A program made the translations under genes and the position numbers. A stretch of DNA of 64,000 nt from Dipylidium caninum (Eukaryota > Platyhelminthes > Cestoda > Cyclophyllidea > Dipylidiidae): assembly GCA_017562135.1 (NCBI GenBank), contig QEYB01001194.1, forward strand, positions 310,001-374,000. Direction: 5' to 3'. How positions within the stretch are numbered: position 1 is the stretch's first letter; every line of letters starts with the position of its first letter. The notes beneath the pieces were generated by a model. It had not been told where the DNA came from and did not search any database. It saw only the letters and a list, made by a program, of their open reading frames with translations. Of this stretch, positions 51,371-62,250 are shown one piece after another.

Positions 51371-52130
51371 AAAGGGTGAATTCTACCTTTCTAGGCCGCG
51401 TGAGGTACATAGGCGCCCAATGGGCCATGCAAGTACCATCCAGAGTGCCGATTCCTACTAAGACAGAAGAGTCTAGCCCCCCTCCCACAATCTATCCAAC
51501 TAGCATTTTCTTCTTATTAATTATTTCCGTTGCCTCGGTGATATCTGCGTTTAGCAACTTAGTGAACAGGAAGTAATGCTAAAGGGGTCTATTGTGAAAG
51601 GTGTGCATGTTTAGTTGGGAAGGCGTGTTAGACGTCATTGTTTGGCGACAACATCTCGAAGGCCGTTGTTGATGCCGTTGTGAACCAGGACTTCGACGCG
51701 AGGTAGAAGTGGGTGCTGCTCAATGAGGGAGGTGGTGCAGTTGACATTGAAAGGAGCTGGCTGGGTTAGTCGGCTGCGTCTCCCCTTCTGCGCTTCGGCA
51801 CGTCTCCACCTCAGAGACTGCATTCCTGGTCAAGGTGAATATTCATTTGAGAGCAAAAGCCGACCATTCCTTTGTTCTCTGCACTATCAGACTGCTAACT
51901 CTTCTACATGCAGCTATGACTATCTCGTAGCTGGAGGCTCCATCTTACGGTTCTTCTTCAGCCTACTCATTTGAAATGGCGAGTTCTCACTCGCACGAAG
52001 ACTCTTTCCTCTACCAGCCGGCATAGTAGATAAGAGTCACTTTCGTCGCAGTCATAAAGTTACCTGATGTATTTCGATCAGGGTAATGATAACCTACAAA
52101 ACAAGTGTTCTGATGAAACTACTTCCCTAC
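51370..52130. repeat. Segmental duplicate C, copy 1
   Basis: This region matches 61170-61830 in the same orientation as an extension of the P2/P3 homology. Examples are GCGCCCAATGGGCCA against GCGTCCAATGAGCCA, and GTCGCAGTCATAA against GTCGCAGCAATCA. On the minus strand both carry a peptide with NCTTSLIEQHPLLPRVEVLV here and ECTTSPIEQLPLPPLAEIVL there, followed by HNGINNGLRDV and HDNINDNCFRDA. The conserved frame hints at a minus-strand exon. Confidence 0.5.
51640..51765 (-). CDS. Conserved minus-strand exon candidate in duplicate C
   Basis: The frame NCTTSLIEQHPLLPRVEVLV ... GINNGLRDVVAKQ ends in a stop. It aligns without gaps over about 35 residues to the minus-strand frame at 61325-61450, with conservative changes (L/P, H/L, V/I). 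This pattern suggests selection on protein, but the copies are also similar as DNA, so the evidence is moderate. Function unknown. Confidence 0.3.
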
Positions 52131-52199
52131 CATCAGCATCCTGCCTCAGCCCCATTTTGTACATTTACCGATGTATGGAGACGAAACCTCATTTTACGT

Positions 52200-53440
52200 C
52201 TCTTTTATCAGGGATAAGAAATGCTTACCTGTCGATGTTAGTTATCATTTGTCTCACTCTTGAGGAGCTCGGCCGTGGTGCTGTTGAAGTTCCTTTCCAT
52301 GAAAGAGGGAGATAAAAGGCAAGAGAGAACATAAGTACCCCTAATGTTCGCAGGATCAGGCGTCTCCGCTAAGCCAACACTTTCGACACTCCAATTCCAG
52401 AGGTTGTGCACGACGCAGTAAAATTTCCCCGTCGCCATGCAGTGGGCGGTGAGGGACAAGAGAAAAAGGCCCACCGCTACACGAAAGACCGAATCGTGAG
52501 ATCCGAATTCTTTGGTCGCGTAGGAGGAGAGAGTCTATGTACTTATTAAATCTAGATGCCCCTCAAGTGAGCTTTGAAGGTCTACAAAATGGAACGGGCG
52601 TATTAAGGTCAGTGAGTGGACCTTGTAGGGAATATAAATAGCTTTAAGGAAAATCGTTACTGTTCGGAAAATACTATTCTTATTTATTAAGTAGTGGATG
52701 CAAAAATTGTGTGATAGCTCTGAAATGAAATTTTCGCTTTGAGACAATTTAATATGCCTATTTTTCACCAGTATCCCATAGTCCTTTACTTTATTCGCCT
52801 GGATCGCCTCACGTTCAGGTGTCTCCTCTTCAGGGACAGCTAATCTTGGGGTCGGAAGGTCGACGAGGAGACAAAATTGCCATCTCAGCCCATTGGGAAA
52901 TGTACATACTTAATCAATGTCACTCGCGGTGTCTGCAGTCGCCGATTCCACGAGTGAAAATTTCTTCTTCCCCATTCCCAGGAATTTGCTTACTTATGGC
53001 CATTTTGTCCAATCGCATGGTCTCGGGTTTCGCCTCAGCTCTTGGTCATGCCGAGCGTGATTTAGGATTGCCTTTTTGAACAGTGACATGAGTGCAGTCA
53101 ATTTTCACCTCCACATGTCATCCTATTTGGCATAAGTTCGGCTTCGGCTTTCACTGTCAATCCCCACTTCACTTGAAATGTGAGACCGTTGCGGCATCCT
53201 AGGAGCTAACAGCGCCATCCATCGTGCTGCAAACTATGAAAACGACTCTGTGCGGGGATAGTTTAGCAGCCTCATTGTGGCTCCGAGATAACCTTACTCC
53301 CGTGAACACAAAGACACCGTTTTAATCTATAACTAATTTACTCGTGGACAGGGATGGCAACTGACAGACGCATTGTGGCACGGAAGGCTGCTGAGCGCGT
53401 GATGTCGAAGGCAGATCTACACATAGTGCCAAGGCCTCGG
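52200..53440. other. No gene recognised
   Basis: Short frames only; nothing shared with other parts of the window. Confidence 0.35.
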
Positions 53441-53557
53441 TCAACCCGATTTCATTCCTCCTAACTTCGCCGGGATCGCTGTGCAGGCGTCTATTACACC
53501 GAGGTAGTGAATCAGAAGCAAGAAGAGGCGTTTCTGCAGACTCCTACACTTTCGTAC

Positions 53558-53773
53558 ATGCGTCGGCGATATAAAGTGGGGAATCTGAGAGTTGGGAGTC
53601 CTCGTTGGCTGTTGATCCGCCGGTCCACTCACATCCCCCTCTTCTTCTTTCTCGCACTCCTCGCCAATCTCTTCCTCGTTCTCCTCCTCCTTCTCCATTT
53701 CGTCGAATGACTCGGCCCTGGCCGTGAGGACCGCGAGGGTCAGAAGACAGAGAAGAGATAGCCGGGAGATCAT
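53558..53773 (-). CDS. First exon of an acidic secreted protein
   Basis: The minus strand opens MISRLSLLCLLTLAVLTARA, a textbook signal peptide with an AXA cleavage site. It continues with ESFDEMEKEEENEEEIGEEC, more acidic residues and a proline/threonine segment ending FISPTH at a GTACG donor in phase 0, for 72 codons. The frame stays open to 53441, so the exon end is a guess. The GAA/GAG-rich part is low complexity and cannot be assigned to a family. No second exon was identified to the left. Confidence 0.45.
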
Positions 53774-54267
53774 TGTCTTCGAGACTGGGGATAGCAATTA
53801 CAAATTAAGAAATCTGCCCAACTGAAGTCCTAACTACCTCTTAGGATTGCAGTAATAAGGCCTTGTAAATATTCGGACGCCTTAAGGCAAGGCCTTAAGA
53901 TTCACTCACCTACCGAAGTAGTTTAGATCACACAACTTTGTTCCGGAGACGACTGTTTTGTACATGCAACCTACCAATCATGCGGCAATACTGTCCACGT
54001 TGTTACACGATGTTCCCTTCTTGATCAAACCGGGGAGTTAATACATTGCGGTACACTCCGATGACAGGCTATATATCATTCACGTAGGCAATAATTACAC
54101 GTCACAGGCGAAATTTAGTTTTCATTTAATTAGGACGTACGTAGACATGGCAAACTCGGTACTCAATATAACTTACAGCGGCAGTGTTTTAGCAATAGAC
54201 GTTCAGTTAAAGCGATGAGGCGGTTGTGCTTGCTGTCTTGGCTACTGCCACTATGGCTCTGAGGTGA

Positions 54268-54280
54268 CAGGTTATATAAA
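54268..54280 (+). promoter_or_regulatory. TATA-like box
   Basis: GTTATATAAAAAGG is a good TATA match on the + strand. An ATG follows about 40 bases later (54309), but the frame from it is short, so the transcript is not identified. Confidence 0.25.
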
Positions 54281-54299
54281 AAGGATTGCGGTTAAAGTC

Positions 54300-57020
54300 A
54301 GGGTCTCAATGATGGTAGGTTCATTCGCTCCGTCAGCCCGTCGCTCCCATGCTTTTCGGAAAGATGAAACTCTTCTGTTCTCGTTCTCATCCTCCATATG
54401 GTCGTGGAGAGAGTGGAAGGAATCGCGTACACATTAATTTCTCGGGCCGTCGCAGGATTTTCGTCCGGTGTTGTCAGCTTTGGATAATTGAAAGAGGACC
54501 AAGCTCGATGTTATATAAAGTTTTACGCCACATCAACAACAAAATGTCACCCTGCACTGCTGCGTTTACCACGTCAACTTGTTGAAAGATGCGACTGACA
54601 GCGATGCAAACTCATGGAGCACGACAATCTGCTGAACAAGCTCTTATTTGGCCCTCGACACAGAGTAAGGCCATAGGGCGTAAAATTTGAGCCTGCAGGG
54701 AATTGCCTTCTTTCGCGTTGACTAACCAGACGGAATTGTCCGGACTTTTATTTGCCGCTATATATTACTCAATCCCTATTCAGTAGCACTAGATCGATAT
54801 CAAGGTAGTTGACTTAGAGCTGCAGGAGAGAATCTGTTTTCTCTAACAGACAGTTCTGAAAACCCTATCAGAACTTTGAAGTAACAACAATTAAGTGTCT
54901 CATGGGAAAAGAATGACCCCCGAGCAATAAGCACGAGACATTTGGTTCTTTCATGACAAATAATTAGAAAATAACCCCTCACAGCTCTAATCCAGTGGAT
55001 AGAGACTAACCGCGAGAGTTTAACGCCTAGTCCAATCTGCTTGGTTGTTAAATCGCCCAAGGTGGAGTAATAAAGATGGAGAAGAGACGTGAGTCTCTCA
55101 TACCACTTGCGCGAGAATGCAGCCTCCGGTCATTGTGATTCTGGAGGCCTGGACGCTGGTGGCCCAATAATGTCACCCTGGTTTCCAACTTGATGGCTCA
55201 ACTCCATCCTCACGGCCTTCTTAACTCGTACGTGGTGAGGTGAAGCTCTAACCAGCCCACTACCGTCTTGGCTAAAAAGACGATTCATGTGAAGAAGTAC
55301 ATCTTTGCCTCAAGAAAATTTATTGACAGAAAGGGGAGGGTGAATGTGATGCCAGAACTGCACAGTCTTCTAATCAATCTCTGCGTCATCTGTGTCAATT
55401 TTCCTTTCACCTCCTCTCCTTAGTCTAACTTACCGGTTCAGAGAACTACTTTTAGAAAGCTGTTGTCGGTAATTTCACAACCCGCCAATGTTCCCGGAAC
55501 CGCTCACCGAGGCATGTCTTTGAATCACCGAAGTAGAAGAAGAAAGAGAAAGCTTTTGGCAGAGGGGGAGAGACCTTTCTTGATAATAGAGGCTCGTCAA
55601 ATAGACAGAAATGGTTGATTTGTGGGGATGAGAAGACAGTCCGCAATCACTGAACGCGTCCTTATTTTGCATATCTTCTGCGCGTCGATAGCCTGTCGCT
55701 CTACACTAGGGCGTCTATCACGCAAACTGGCTGGAAGATGCGCCTGACAGCGCTTAATCGGTCCCTCCTCACAGAGTGAGGCGATACTCATTTGCCATTC
55801 AGTAGCACAAATTAGATTTGTCAGTTTTAGGAGGGCAAAAGCGTAGAGAAGAGAAAATGTACTCGAGAGTGCGGACAGTGCAGTCGTAAATTGTACTGAC
55901 ACGTACCATTTAACTGTCTTGCCTAGGTGAACGGATGTAGTAAATGGCACGAGAATTTACGGAGTCACTTGCAGTTTCGTTTCGTCTCGCACAACTGACC
56001 TAGATACCGTCAATGCCACCTCCCCTCATCTCTAATCATTTCTCCATCTCTTTACTCTGCCTCCCCCATTCTCTCATTCTATTATAGCCCACCTCCTAAC
56101 GCACATCCGTGAATGAATGTAACGTGAGAAGCGAAAGTGTCGGAAGTTTGCTTATTTCGGTTTCGACGAGACACTTTCTCTCACATGGATCGACAACACA
56201 CTTCCTCGCCCACCATCCTTACAAGGCCACTTCTCTCGACCACCGTAGGTGGCTAATGTTCATCCCAATTGACGGCTTTCACACATGTGCAACCTCTTTC
56301 TACACAATAATGTCACCCTGGACTCCAACTTCCCTCCCCTGATGTCTCACCTCCTCGCAATGTAGCCCACTCGAGGCAGGACCGCTTGTCGTCCGAAATT
56401 TGTAATAAGAGCATATCTAAATCGAGGCCGGGTCCCTGTTCACCATTTCCTCGGACTCTTTCGGTCACGTGGAAGATCTAACAACAGGCGTAGTGGAGCG
56501 TTCGAAGCGAAAACGAGGACGTGCATGCTGTGCGAGTGTTTTCATCTCGGAACATAGGCACCGCAATACTAACAATTCTTAGGTTCTTCTAACAATGCGG
56601 AAATTTAAAGCCCCGCCGAAGAAATTAACACGTGTGGGTTTTAATCTGAACGCAGAATAGAGGAAGTTGCTAAGCTCTACAAAAAAACAATACCCACGCC
56701 GCCTTGATGGACAGAAAGGGCTCCAATAGAAATCGACTCATTCACTTCGGAATGCGTTGAAGACGAGGCGGATGTGACAGAGTCATTCTATGGCATAGAC
56801 TCGAGGATACCAAACCCAACCCTCTCCTTGCCACTTCTACACACACCTGGTGTGTGGAATTTGATAGCTGAACTTATTTTCCACCATTTTTTATCCTACC
56901 CTTTATACCGTTAGCGGCAATTTGGTGCTTGTCCACGCGGTGGCTAGCGATTAAACTTGGAACGCGTATGCTTTCGTGTTGTAGGCGCCGACGCCGATGA
57001 GGCGAGCACTTTGTGAGTAA
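54300..57020. other. No gene recognised; a short repeat is present
   Basis: ATAATGTCACCCTGG followed by TTCCAACTT or CTCCAACTT occurs at about 55167 and 56308, and AAATGTCACCCTG at about 54541, all on +. GATGCGACTGACAGCG (54590) and GATGCGCCTGACAGCG (55738) are another matching pair. These indicate local diverged duplication within 54.5-56.4 kb. Confidence 0.4.
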
Positions 57021-57094
57021 AACTAGATGATGCAGCGCCATGTTACTCGTTCACAAAGCCCCATTGCTCTTCCCTTTCTTCTCTTTGTCTGGCT

Positions 57095-57425
57095 TTACAC
57101 TCTCTTCTTTTGGTGGATGGCCACAATGCGTGGTTTGGACGTGCCGGAAAAGGTCTTTGTCCAGATATGCAAGCCATCCATCGTTCCACAATCTTCTCGC
57201 CCATGTGCAGTAGATTCCGCTATGGTGGTGACAATGCCAAGTGAAACTTCTGTGATTTTCACTTCTGATGTGTCAAACATTTTGCTCTTCACCTGGTTAT
57301 GAGGATTAAGGAGGTTATCAAAATCGCCGGCAGAAGGCCTCCTTCTTCGCAGGAGACAATTCCGCTTCTTTCAGGGCGACGTGACAGCTTATGACCTAGC
57401 AATTGACAAAAACATTCATTTCCAC
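57095..57425 (-). pseudogene. P-family fragment P4
   Basis: The + strand reads TGGTTATGAGGATTAAGGAG at 57294-57313 against TGGTTATGAGGATTAAAGAG at 11132-11151, and the flanks match for about 300 bases (GGGCGACGTGACAGCTTA; AAACTTCTGT). On the minus strand the conserved frame reads SGIVSCEEGGLLPAI. The 3' exon, stop and poly(A) block seen in the other copies are not found to the left, so the copy is truncated. Confidence 0.45.
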
Positions 57426-57863
57426 CGCCCTACGTCTCGCTGAAACATGCGAGGCGTGGTCACAGAGTGGATAGGTTTCTAACCGCCACTTTTCATAGCT
57501 ATCAAGTGGGTGTGTTTTAGTGGGCTCTCCTCCAACTTGCACCGTTTGTGCCAGGATGACTTCGAACAAAAAACACCAGTTGGGTTGAGGTGACAGCTAC
57601 AAAGGATTGAGAAGTCGGTTATACGAAAATAGGTAACCTAAGGGGTGTTGGTAGATTGGAATGGGCACAATCAGCCTCGAATTAAGGCATCACAAGTTTC
57701 TGAACAGTCTGCGAATGATGTTGCTGATTTCTAGAATGCATCGAAAAAATCCTGCTGGCTCAATTGCATCCTCCTTCTTTCTCAATTACTTCGTCTGAGG
57801 TGGCGCTTTCGCTGTCCTGCTCTTCATGATGTGTGTAGATGCTGTCCCAAAATCAACCTAATT

Positions 57864-57901
57864 AGCCAAATGCCTCGTCATCTAATTGGTAGCACGCATG
57901 A
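57864..57901 (+). pseudogene. Short 28S rRNA fragment at the R2-type target site
   Basis: AGCCAAATGCCTCGTCATCT and the next bases match the highly conserved 28S core immediately downstream of the site used by R2 retrotransposons (GGTAGC/CAAATGCCTCG). The match fades after CGCATGA. The same 28S segment occurs again at 58115. Confidence 0.6.
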
Positions 57902-57950
57902 CTTTCTGCCTCCTCATGACGATCGCTGGAGACGGCGGGTTTGACCCTCC
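57887..57950 (+). other. tRNA-like pol III box pair
   Basis: TGGTAGCACGC (57887-57897) resembles an A box and GGTTTGACCC (57938-57947) is one base off the GGTTCGANNCC B-box consensus. Spacing is about 40 bases. No cloverleaf with a good acceptor stem can be drawn, so this is not a tRNA gene; it may be the head of a tRNA-derived SINE. The A box overlaps the 28S fragment. Confidence 0.3.
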
Positions 57951-58110
57951 CAGCTTAGACCTGGGTCAACTCTCGGGGGGAATCAGGGTGGCTCCTTCCC
58001 GGGGATAAATACGGCCTTATGTGCATTCGCCCTGGAGTCTGACAGATCTTGCATTCTATACTTGCTGGGTTGTGTTTTTTTGTATGAGCAGTTACTGCCA
58101 AAAGTAACAG

Positions 58111-58940
58111 TTTAGGTAGCCCAATGGCTCGTCATCCAATTAGTGACGCGCATGAATATTTTAACGAGGTTTCTACTGTTCCCATCCACTATATAGCGAA
58201 ATCACAGCCAAGGGAAGGGACTTGACAGAATCAGCTGCAAAAAGAAGCCTGACCCTTGTACGACTTTGTAAAGAGACACAGCAGCTGTAGCAGTGAGTGG
58301 GAGACGCGGCACACGCTTCTTTGTGTGGCGGCGTCGGGGACGAAGGTGAAAGACCACTGCCATTATTGTTTCTTTACTTATTCAGTGAAGCGGGTTTTGA
58401 TCCTTGGTTGAGTGAATCAATCAATGAATGAATGAGTAGATTGGCATTGAAGCACATGTCGGTGCGTGGGAGGCCGCGTGCCCCCTGTGTCGACATCATC
58501 GGTTGCAGGTGATTGGCCGCAGTGCGCTGGCCCCACGGCTCGCCTGCCATTGGTGCGTCTATTGATTGTCGGTGGATGCATTGATTGGTTAGTGCGAGCT
58601 GTGGTGGGTATACGCGCGGACTGCGGTGTTATCAGTCAGTGGCGTGTGACGTGCGACCCGATCTGAAGACATTGTCAGGCGGGGAGTTTGACTGGGGCGG
58701 TACATCTATCAAATTGTAACGCAGGTGTCCCAAGGTGAGCTCAGCCGGGACAAAAACCTGGCGTAGAGTAGTAGGGCAAAAGCTCACTTTATTTTGATTT
58801 TCAGCACGAATACAGACCGTGAAAGCGCGGCCGCACCGATCCTTTTGATGATGCGATATTCCGAGTTTGAAGCAAGAGGTGTCAGAAAAGTTACTACAGG
58901 GATAACTGGCTTGGGGTGGCCGAGCGTTCTTGGCAACGTC

Positions 58941-58973
<33 letters not shown>

Positions 58974-59140
58974 TGTTTTGAAGCAGAATCTACCAATCGT
59001 TGGATTCTTCACCTACTAATAGGGAACGTAAGCTGAGTATAGGCCATCGTGACACAGGTTATGTTTACCCTACTGATGGGCACATTGTGAGACGAGAGAA
59101 GTGCCGACTGGTCGTCGCTTTGGTAATCCTGTTTAGTACG
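58111..59140 (+). pseudogene. 28S rRNA pseudogene, 3' domain fragment
   Basis: The region is colinear with eukaryotic 28S rRNA. Landmarks are GTCATCCAATTAGTGACGCG (58131-58150), ATATAGCGAAATCACAGCCA, TTTACTTATTCAGTGAAGCG (about 58372-58391), a diverged expansion segment at 58400-58660, and GACATTGTCAGGCGGGGAGT (58668). It continues through AAAGTTACTACAGGGATAAC (about 58889), TTTGATCCTTCGATGTCGGC and TTTACCCTACTGATG. It ends at TTAGTACG (59133-59140), where the sarcin-ricin loop should continue GAGAGGAACC. Substitutions at otherwise near-invariant positions (for example TACTACAGGG for TACCACAGGG) and small length changes show it is not a functional gene. No 18S, 5.8S or upstream 28S is visible. 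Confidence 0.85.
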
Positions 59141-60365
59141 CCCATCACTTTCACATAAACACCTCCACTTGCAAGGCATGCTTTTCGCTCACCACGAAAG
59201 AGACGATCAAATAAAGGGGAGATGGTGTAAGATAAAGTTCGATCGCGCCGAAATTCTAGAAGATTCATTCGCTTTAGGAGGATACGATAGAGGTGGCGCC
59301 GTCAGCAGAAATGAAGGAAGCTGACTTGCTCGAAGTTAGATGTGGTCTTCATCTCGTGTAAACACGGATCAAACGCCGCGCCAAGTTTGATCCATCGAAT
59401 ATCATCCACCTACTGGATGATCTCGTAAAGTTGTTGGTGAAAGTGGCTGAAAGTGTAGGTTTAGTTGGCCTTCTTCGAACTGACCATCTTAGCGCAGTCT
59501 GAAGACGGCGATTTGCGTAGCTGCTCCATGGACGCATTTCAGACTAGGTTAGGTCGAGAGGTTCTGCTGCGCAATGCGATTATCGTCTTGACTTTTAATT
59601 GCAAGAGCTAAGGTGAGTTACACTAATACTTATGCTGTTTTATTTTATGCCCGCGCTTATGGATGATAAGGGAAATTAGTCAGATTCGCGTCCACATTTT
59701 CTTGAAATATCAAATCCCATTAGGACTAATGAGAATTCTATTTACGCCTTCTTGGAGATATAAACTCATTTGCACTGGAGGCGAGGACTGATTTGCATTA
59801 AATCAATCGAGTGGATTAAAATGATATTCATTGTTTTGGACAAACATAAAATGGAGTGGAAGGGGAAGCTGAAGACGACGACTATGGGCGAACAAGGCAA
59901 GTCCGCGTAGGCCGCGCTGAACAGCTTGTCATCTCATCTTCAGCCCACCAACGCGGCTCGCCTTCTTTCCACACTGCGTTTTAACAGCCCATTCATTTTT
60001 CACAGGCACAAGAATGCGGCAAAGTTTCGTTAAATTGAAAGTGAAACGACAACTTGGAAGTAACTAGATAAAACGAACCAGAAAGCCTTTCTCACGCAAC
60101 TACAGAGTGGCAAAATAGTAGGGGGAAAATGTGGCGAGATGAAAGTTGATGAAGGGATGGAAGGAAAAATTATCCGCGTCATCTGACAATCCTGTGCACA
60201 GTGTAACGCCTACTTTCGGGATTCGCTGTCGATTTCTGAACTACTTCTTCTCCTCTTCCATGGACTCCAACAACCGAAAAACTTTTCTCTCCACTTCCTT
60301 AGAGCCAGCAAGAGACAAGCCACGTTCGGTGATCAGAGACGCGTTGTGCCATCGAAGCTGTGATG
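59141..60365. other. No gene recognised
   Basis: The 28S similarity stops abruptly at 59140. The following 1.2 kb shows no exon with clear borders. Confidence 0.4.
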
Positions 60366-60415
60366 TTGCGTGGCTTGTTCGACTTGCTTTACGCACTCTC
60401 CAATGGGCATTTCAG

Positions 60416-60670
60416 GCAGCCAACTCGTAAGGCGAAATGACGAGTGTGAAGCAACCCACATACTAGAAGTGAAGAGCTGTGGAAGCAGCACCAAGTTCAT
60501 TGGCACACAGTGTATAGACTATGAAAATGACCATGAAGTACCAGAAGATGATGTAATGAAAAGTGTGCCCACTGAAGTGAAATGCTTCAAGGCGGAAGGG
60601 GACAACCTCACGAAGATAAGAACTAGTGTTTCAACAGCGAAGCACACATGCGCTTGCGGAAGCGATGAAG
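60416..60670 (+). CDS. P3 exon: cysteine-containing secreted-type domain
   Basis: The exon is 255 nt, bounded by GGGCATTTCAG and GTGTGG, and in phase 1 at both ends. It reads SQLVRRNDECEATHILEVKS, CGSSTKFIGTQCIDYENDHE, VPEDDVMKSVPTEVKCFKAE and GDNLTKIRTSVSTAKHTCAC. It has six cysteines and one sequon (NLT). The acceptor border is conserved in P5 (47.7 kb, inverted). A symmetrical phase-1 exon with paired cysteines is typical of extracellular modules. Family unknown; signal exon not found. Confidence 0.45.
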
Positions 60671-60759
60671 GTGTGGGAAAAGGGGCGGAGGGTTGATTTG
60701 CTAGGAGGACAGTTGGCTTGGAGAAAGAAATTAACCGGATCACGTCACCCGAAAAGGTC

Positions 60760-61170
60760 TGTCACAAATGGTGATGGAGTCCACCCAAGCGTAGACACGT
60801 GGAGACACGTGTTAAATCAGTTCGAGGAGAGAAATACTCGCTCACCGATGAAACGTCCCAGGAAAGAACGAAAGTACTGTTAAAATAGGAGGATGAGTAT
60901 GTTCGGTCGGAATAGCTGGGAAGAGTCATCCACGAAAAAAAAGTTGACTCCAGAAGAGACGCACAAAGAACTCGATAACGTTGTTGCTTACCTAGTTGAA
61001 AGGCGAAAAGATAAGATTAGTAATGATGAAATCAGAGTTGAGTAATTAATTGAGGGATTCTTTCCCATTAGATTAGTCAGCTCCCAATTCATGACATTGT
61101 TTGTGTCCATTTTCATCCCCATTTTATAAATAAAGACACACGAAAAAGAGTCTCGAGTGCATTTTATAAA
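60760..61170 (+). pseudogene. P-family cassette P3, 3' part
   Basis: After KYSLTDETSQERTKVLLK and a stop, the block SSTKKKLTPEETHKELDNVV then AYLVERRKDKISNDEIRVE ends at TAG near 61042-61044. These match P1 (GKELDKFVSSLIERRRAKVS) and P2 (GKELDKIVSFLVYRRRNKIS). AATAAA occurs near 61131, then GAGTCTCGAGTGCATTTTAT. The block with ELDNVVAYLV is the best-preserved frame and is probably the true last exon of a P gene; intervening stops would be intron sequence. Confidence 0.4.
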
Positions 61171-61835
61171 GGGGAAAAGAAAGGGTAAATTCTACCATTC
61201 TTAACAGTACGAGGTGTAACGGCGTCCAATGAGCCAGGCGAGTATCATTGAGAGTCCTGATTTCCTCCTCTCCTCCCAACCACCCAGCGCATCGGCATTT
61301 CTTGATTTAATTATTTCAATTCCCTCGGTAGCAGCATCTCGAAAGCAGTTGTCGTTGATGTTATCGTGAAGCACGATTTCGGCGAGAGGTGGAAGAGGAA
61401 GTTGCTCAATTGGTGAGGTGGTGCATTCACCGATGGAAGGAGTTTGCTGGCTCGGTAGGCTGCGTCTCCTCTCTTCCGCGCTACCCAAGTCTCCACTCGG
61501 ATACTGCCCTACTTGCCAAGGCGAATATTCACGTGAAAAGAAAAGTTGGACACTTTCCCGTCGGACTGTAAACGCTGCTACAGGCATTCATGAGGGTCTC
61601 CTAGCTGGAGGCTTCATTTGACGACCTTTCTTCAACCTACTCATTTTAAATGGCAAGTTTTCACTCTTAGTTCTACCGACTGGCATAAGAGCCACTTCCG
61701 TCGCAGCAATCAGGGCAACTGGTGTATTTTGAGCAAGGTAATGTTAACCCACAAATAAGTGTTTTGATGGAATTACTTTCTTTAGGTCTAAGTGCTGTCG
61801 CAGTCCCACCTTGTGCTATTTCCGGGCTCTTAAGA
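61170..61835. repeat. Segmental duplicate C, copy 2
   Basis: This region is homologous to 51370-52130 in the same orientation. The minus-strand frame with ECTTSPIEQLPLPPLAEIVL and HDNINDNCFRDA is open for 128 codons (61201-61587). Confidence 0.5.
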
Positions 61836-61939
61836 CAACGTCCTTCTGCGTCTTTTTTGCATGGCATAAGCTTTGACCGGCTGCAGGTCGAGAAATTAAC
61901 AATTTTCTGGAAACTGCATTAATTATCGCCAATGTAGTA

Positions 61940-62250
61940 AGTTATAAGCAAAGTTTCAATCTAGGAAACATGTCAGCCGTGAATAAGACTCCTCGTCTGA
62001 TATCCAGTCACAGTTGGCTAAGGAGCCTTGGAGGCGACTGTCCTCCGCTCTCTGAACTCTCCTGTGCTTGCTCGTGTGGATAGCCTGAGCTGCGGTCGAA
62101 AGAAGCTGGTTGGTGTTTGCGCCTATTTAAGGCGTCGTCACTGACTTCACTTAAATTCGTCCAAGTAGGCGCTGCAAACGGCACACTCAACTTCCTCCCT
62201 TCTTGATGCAGTCTGAGCTCAGTGATGCAAAAGGCTGTTCGTCGAGCAAT
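61940..62250 (+). promoter_or_regulatory. D-family promoter cassette, copy D3
   Basis: GTCAGCCGTGA (61974), GAAAGAAGCTG (62100-62110) and GCCTATTTAAGG (62122-62133) are arranged as in D1 and D2. GGCGCTGCAA follows 38-45 bases after the box, as in D2, placing the likely transcription start between them. ATGs follow at 62206 and 62222, the latter opening a 106-codon frame without recognised features. The conserved LCNSLT-type terminal exon of D1/D2 is not seen here. Confidence 0.4.
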
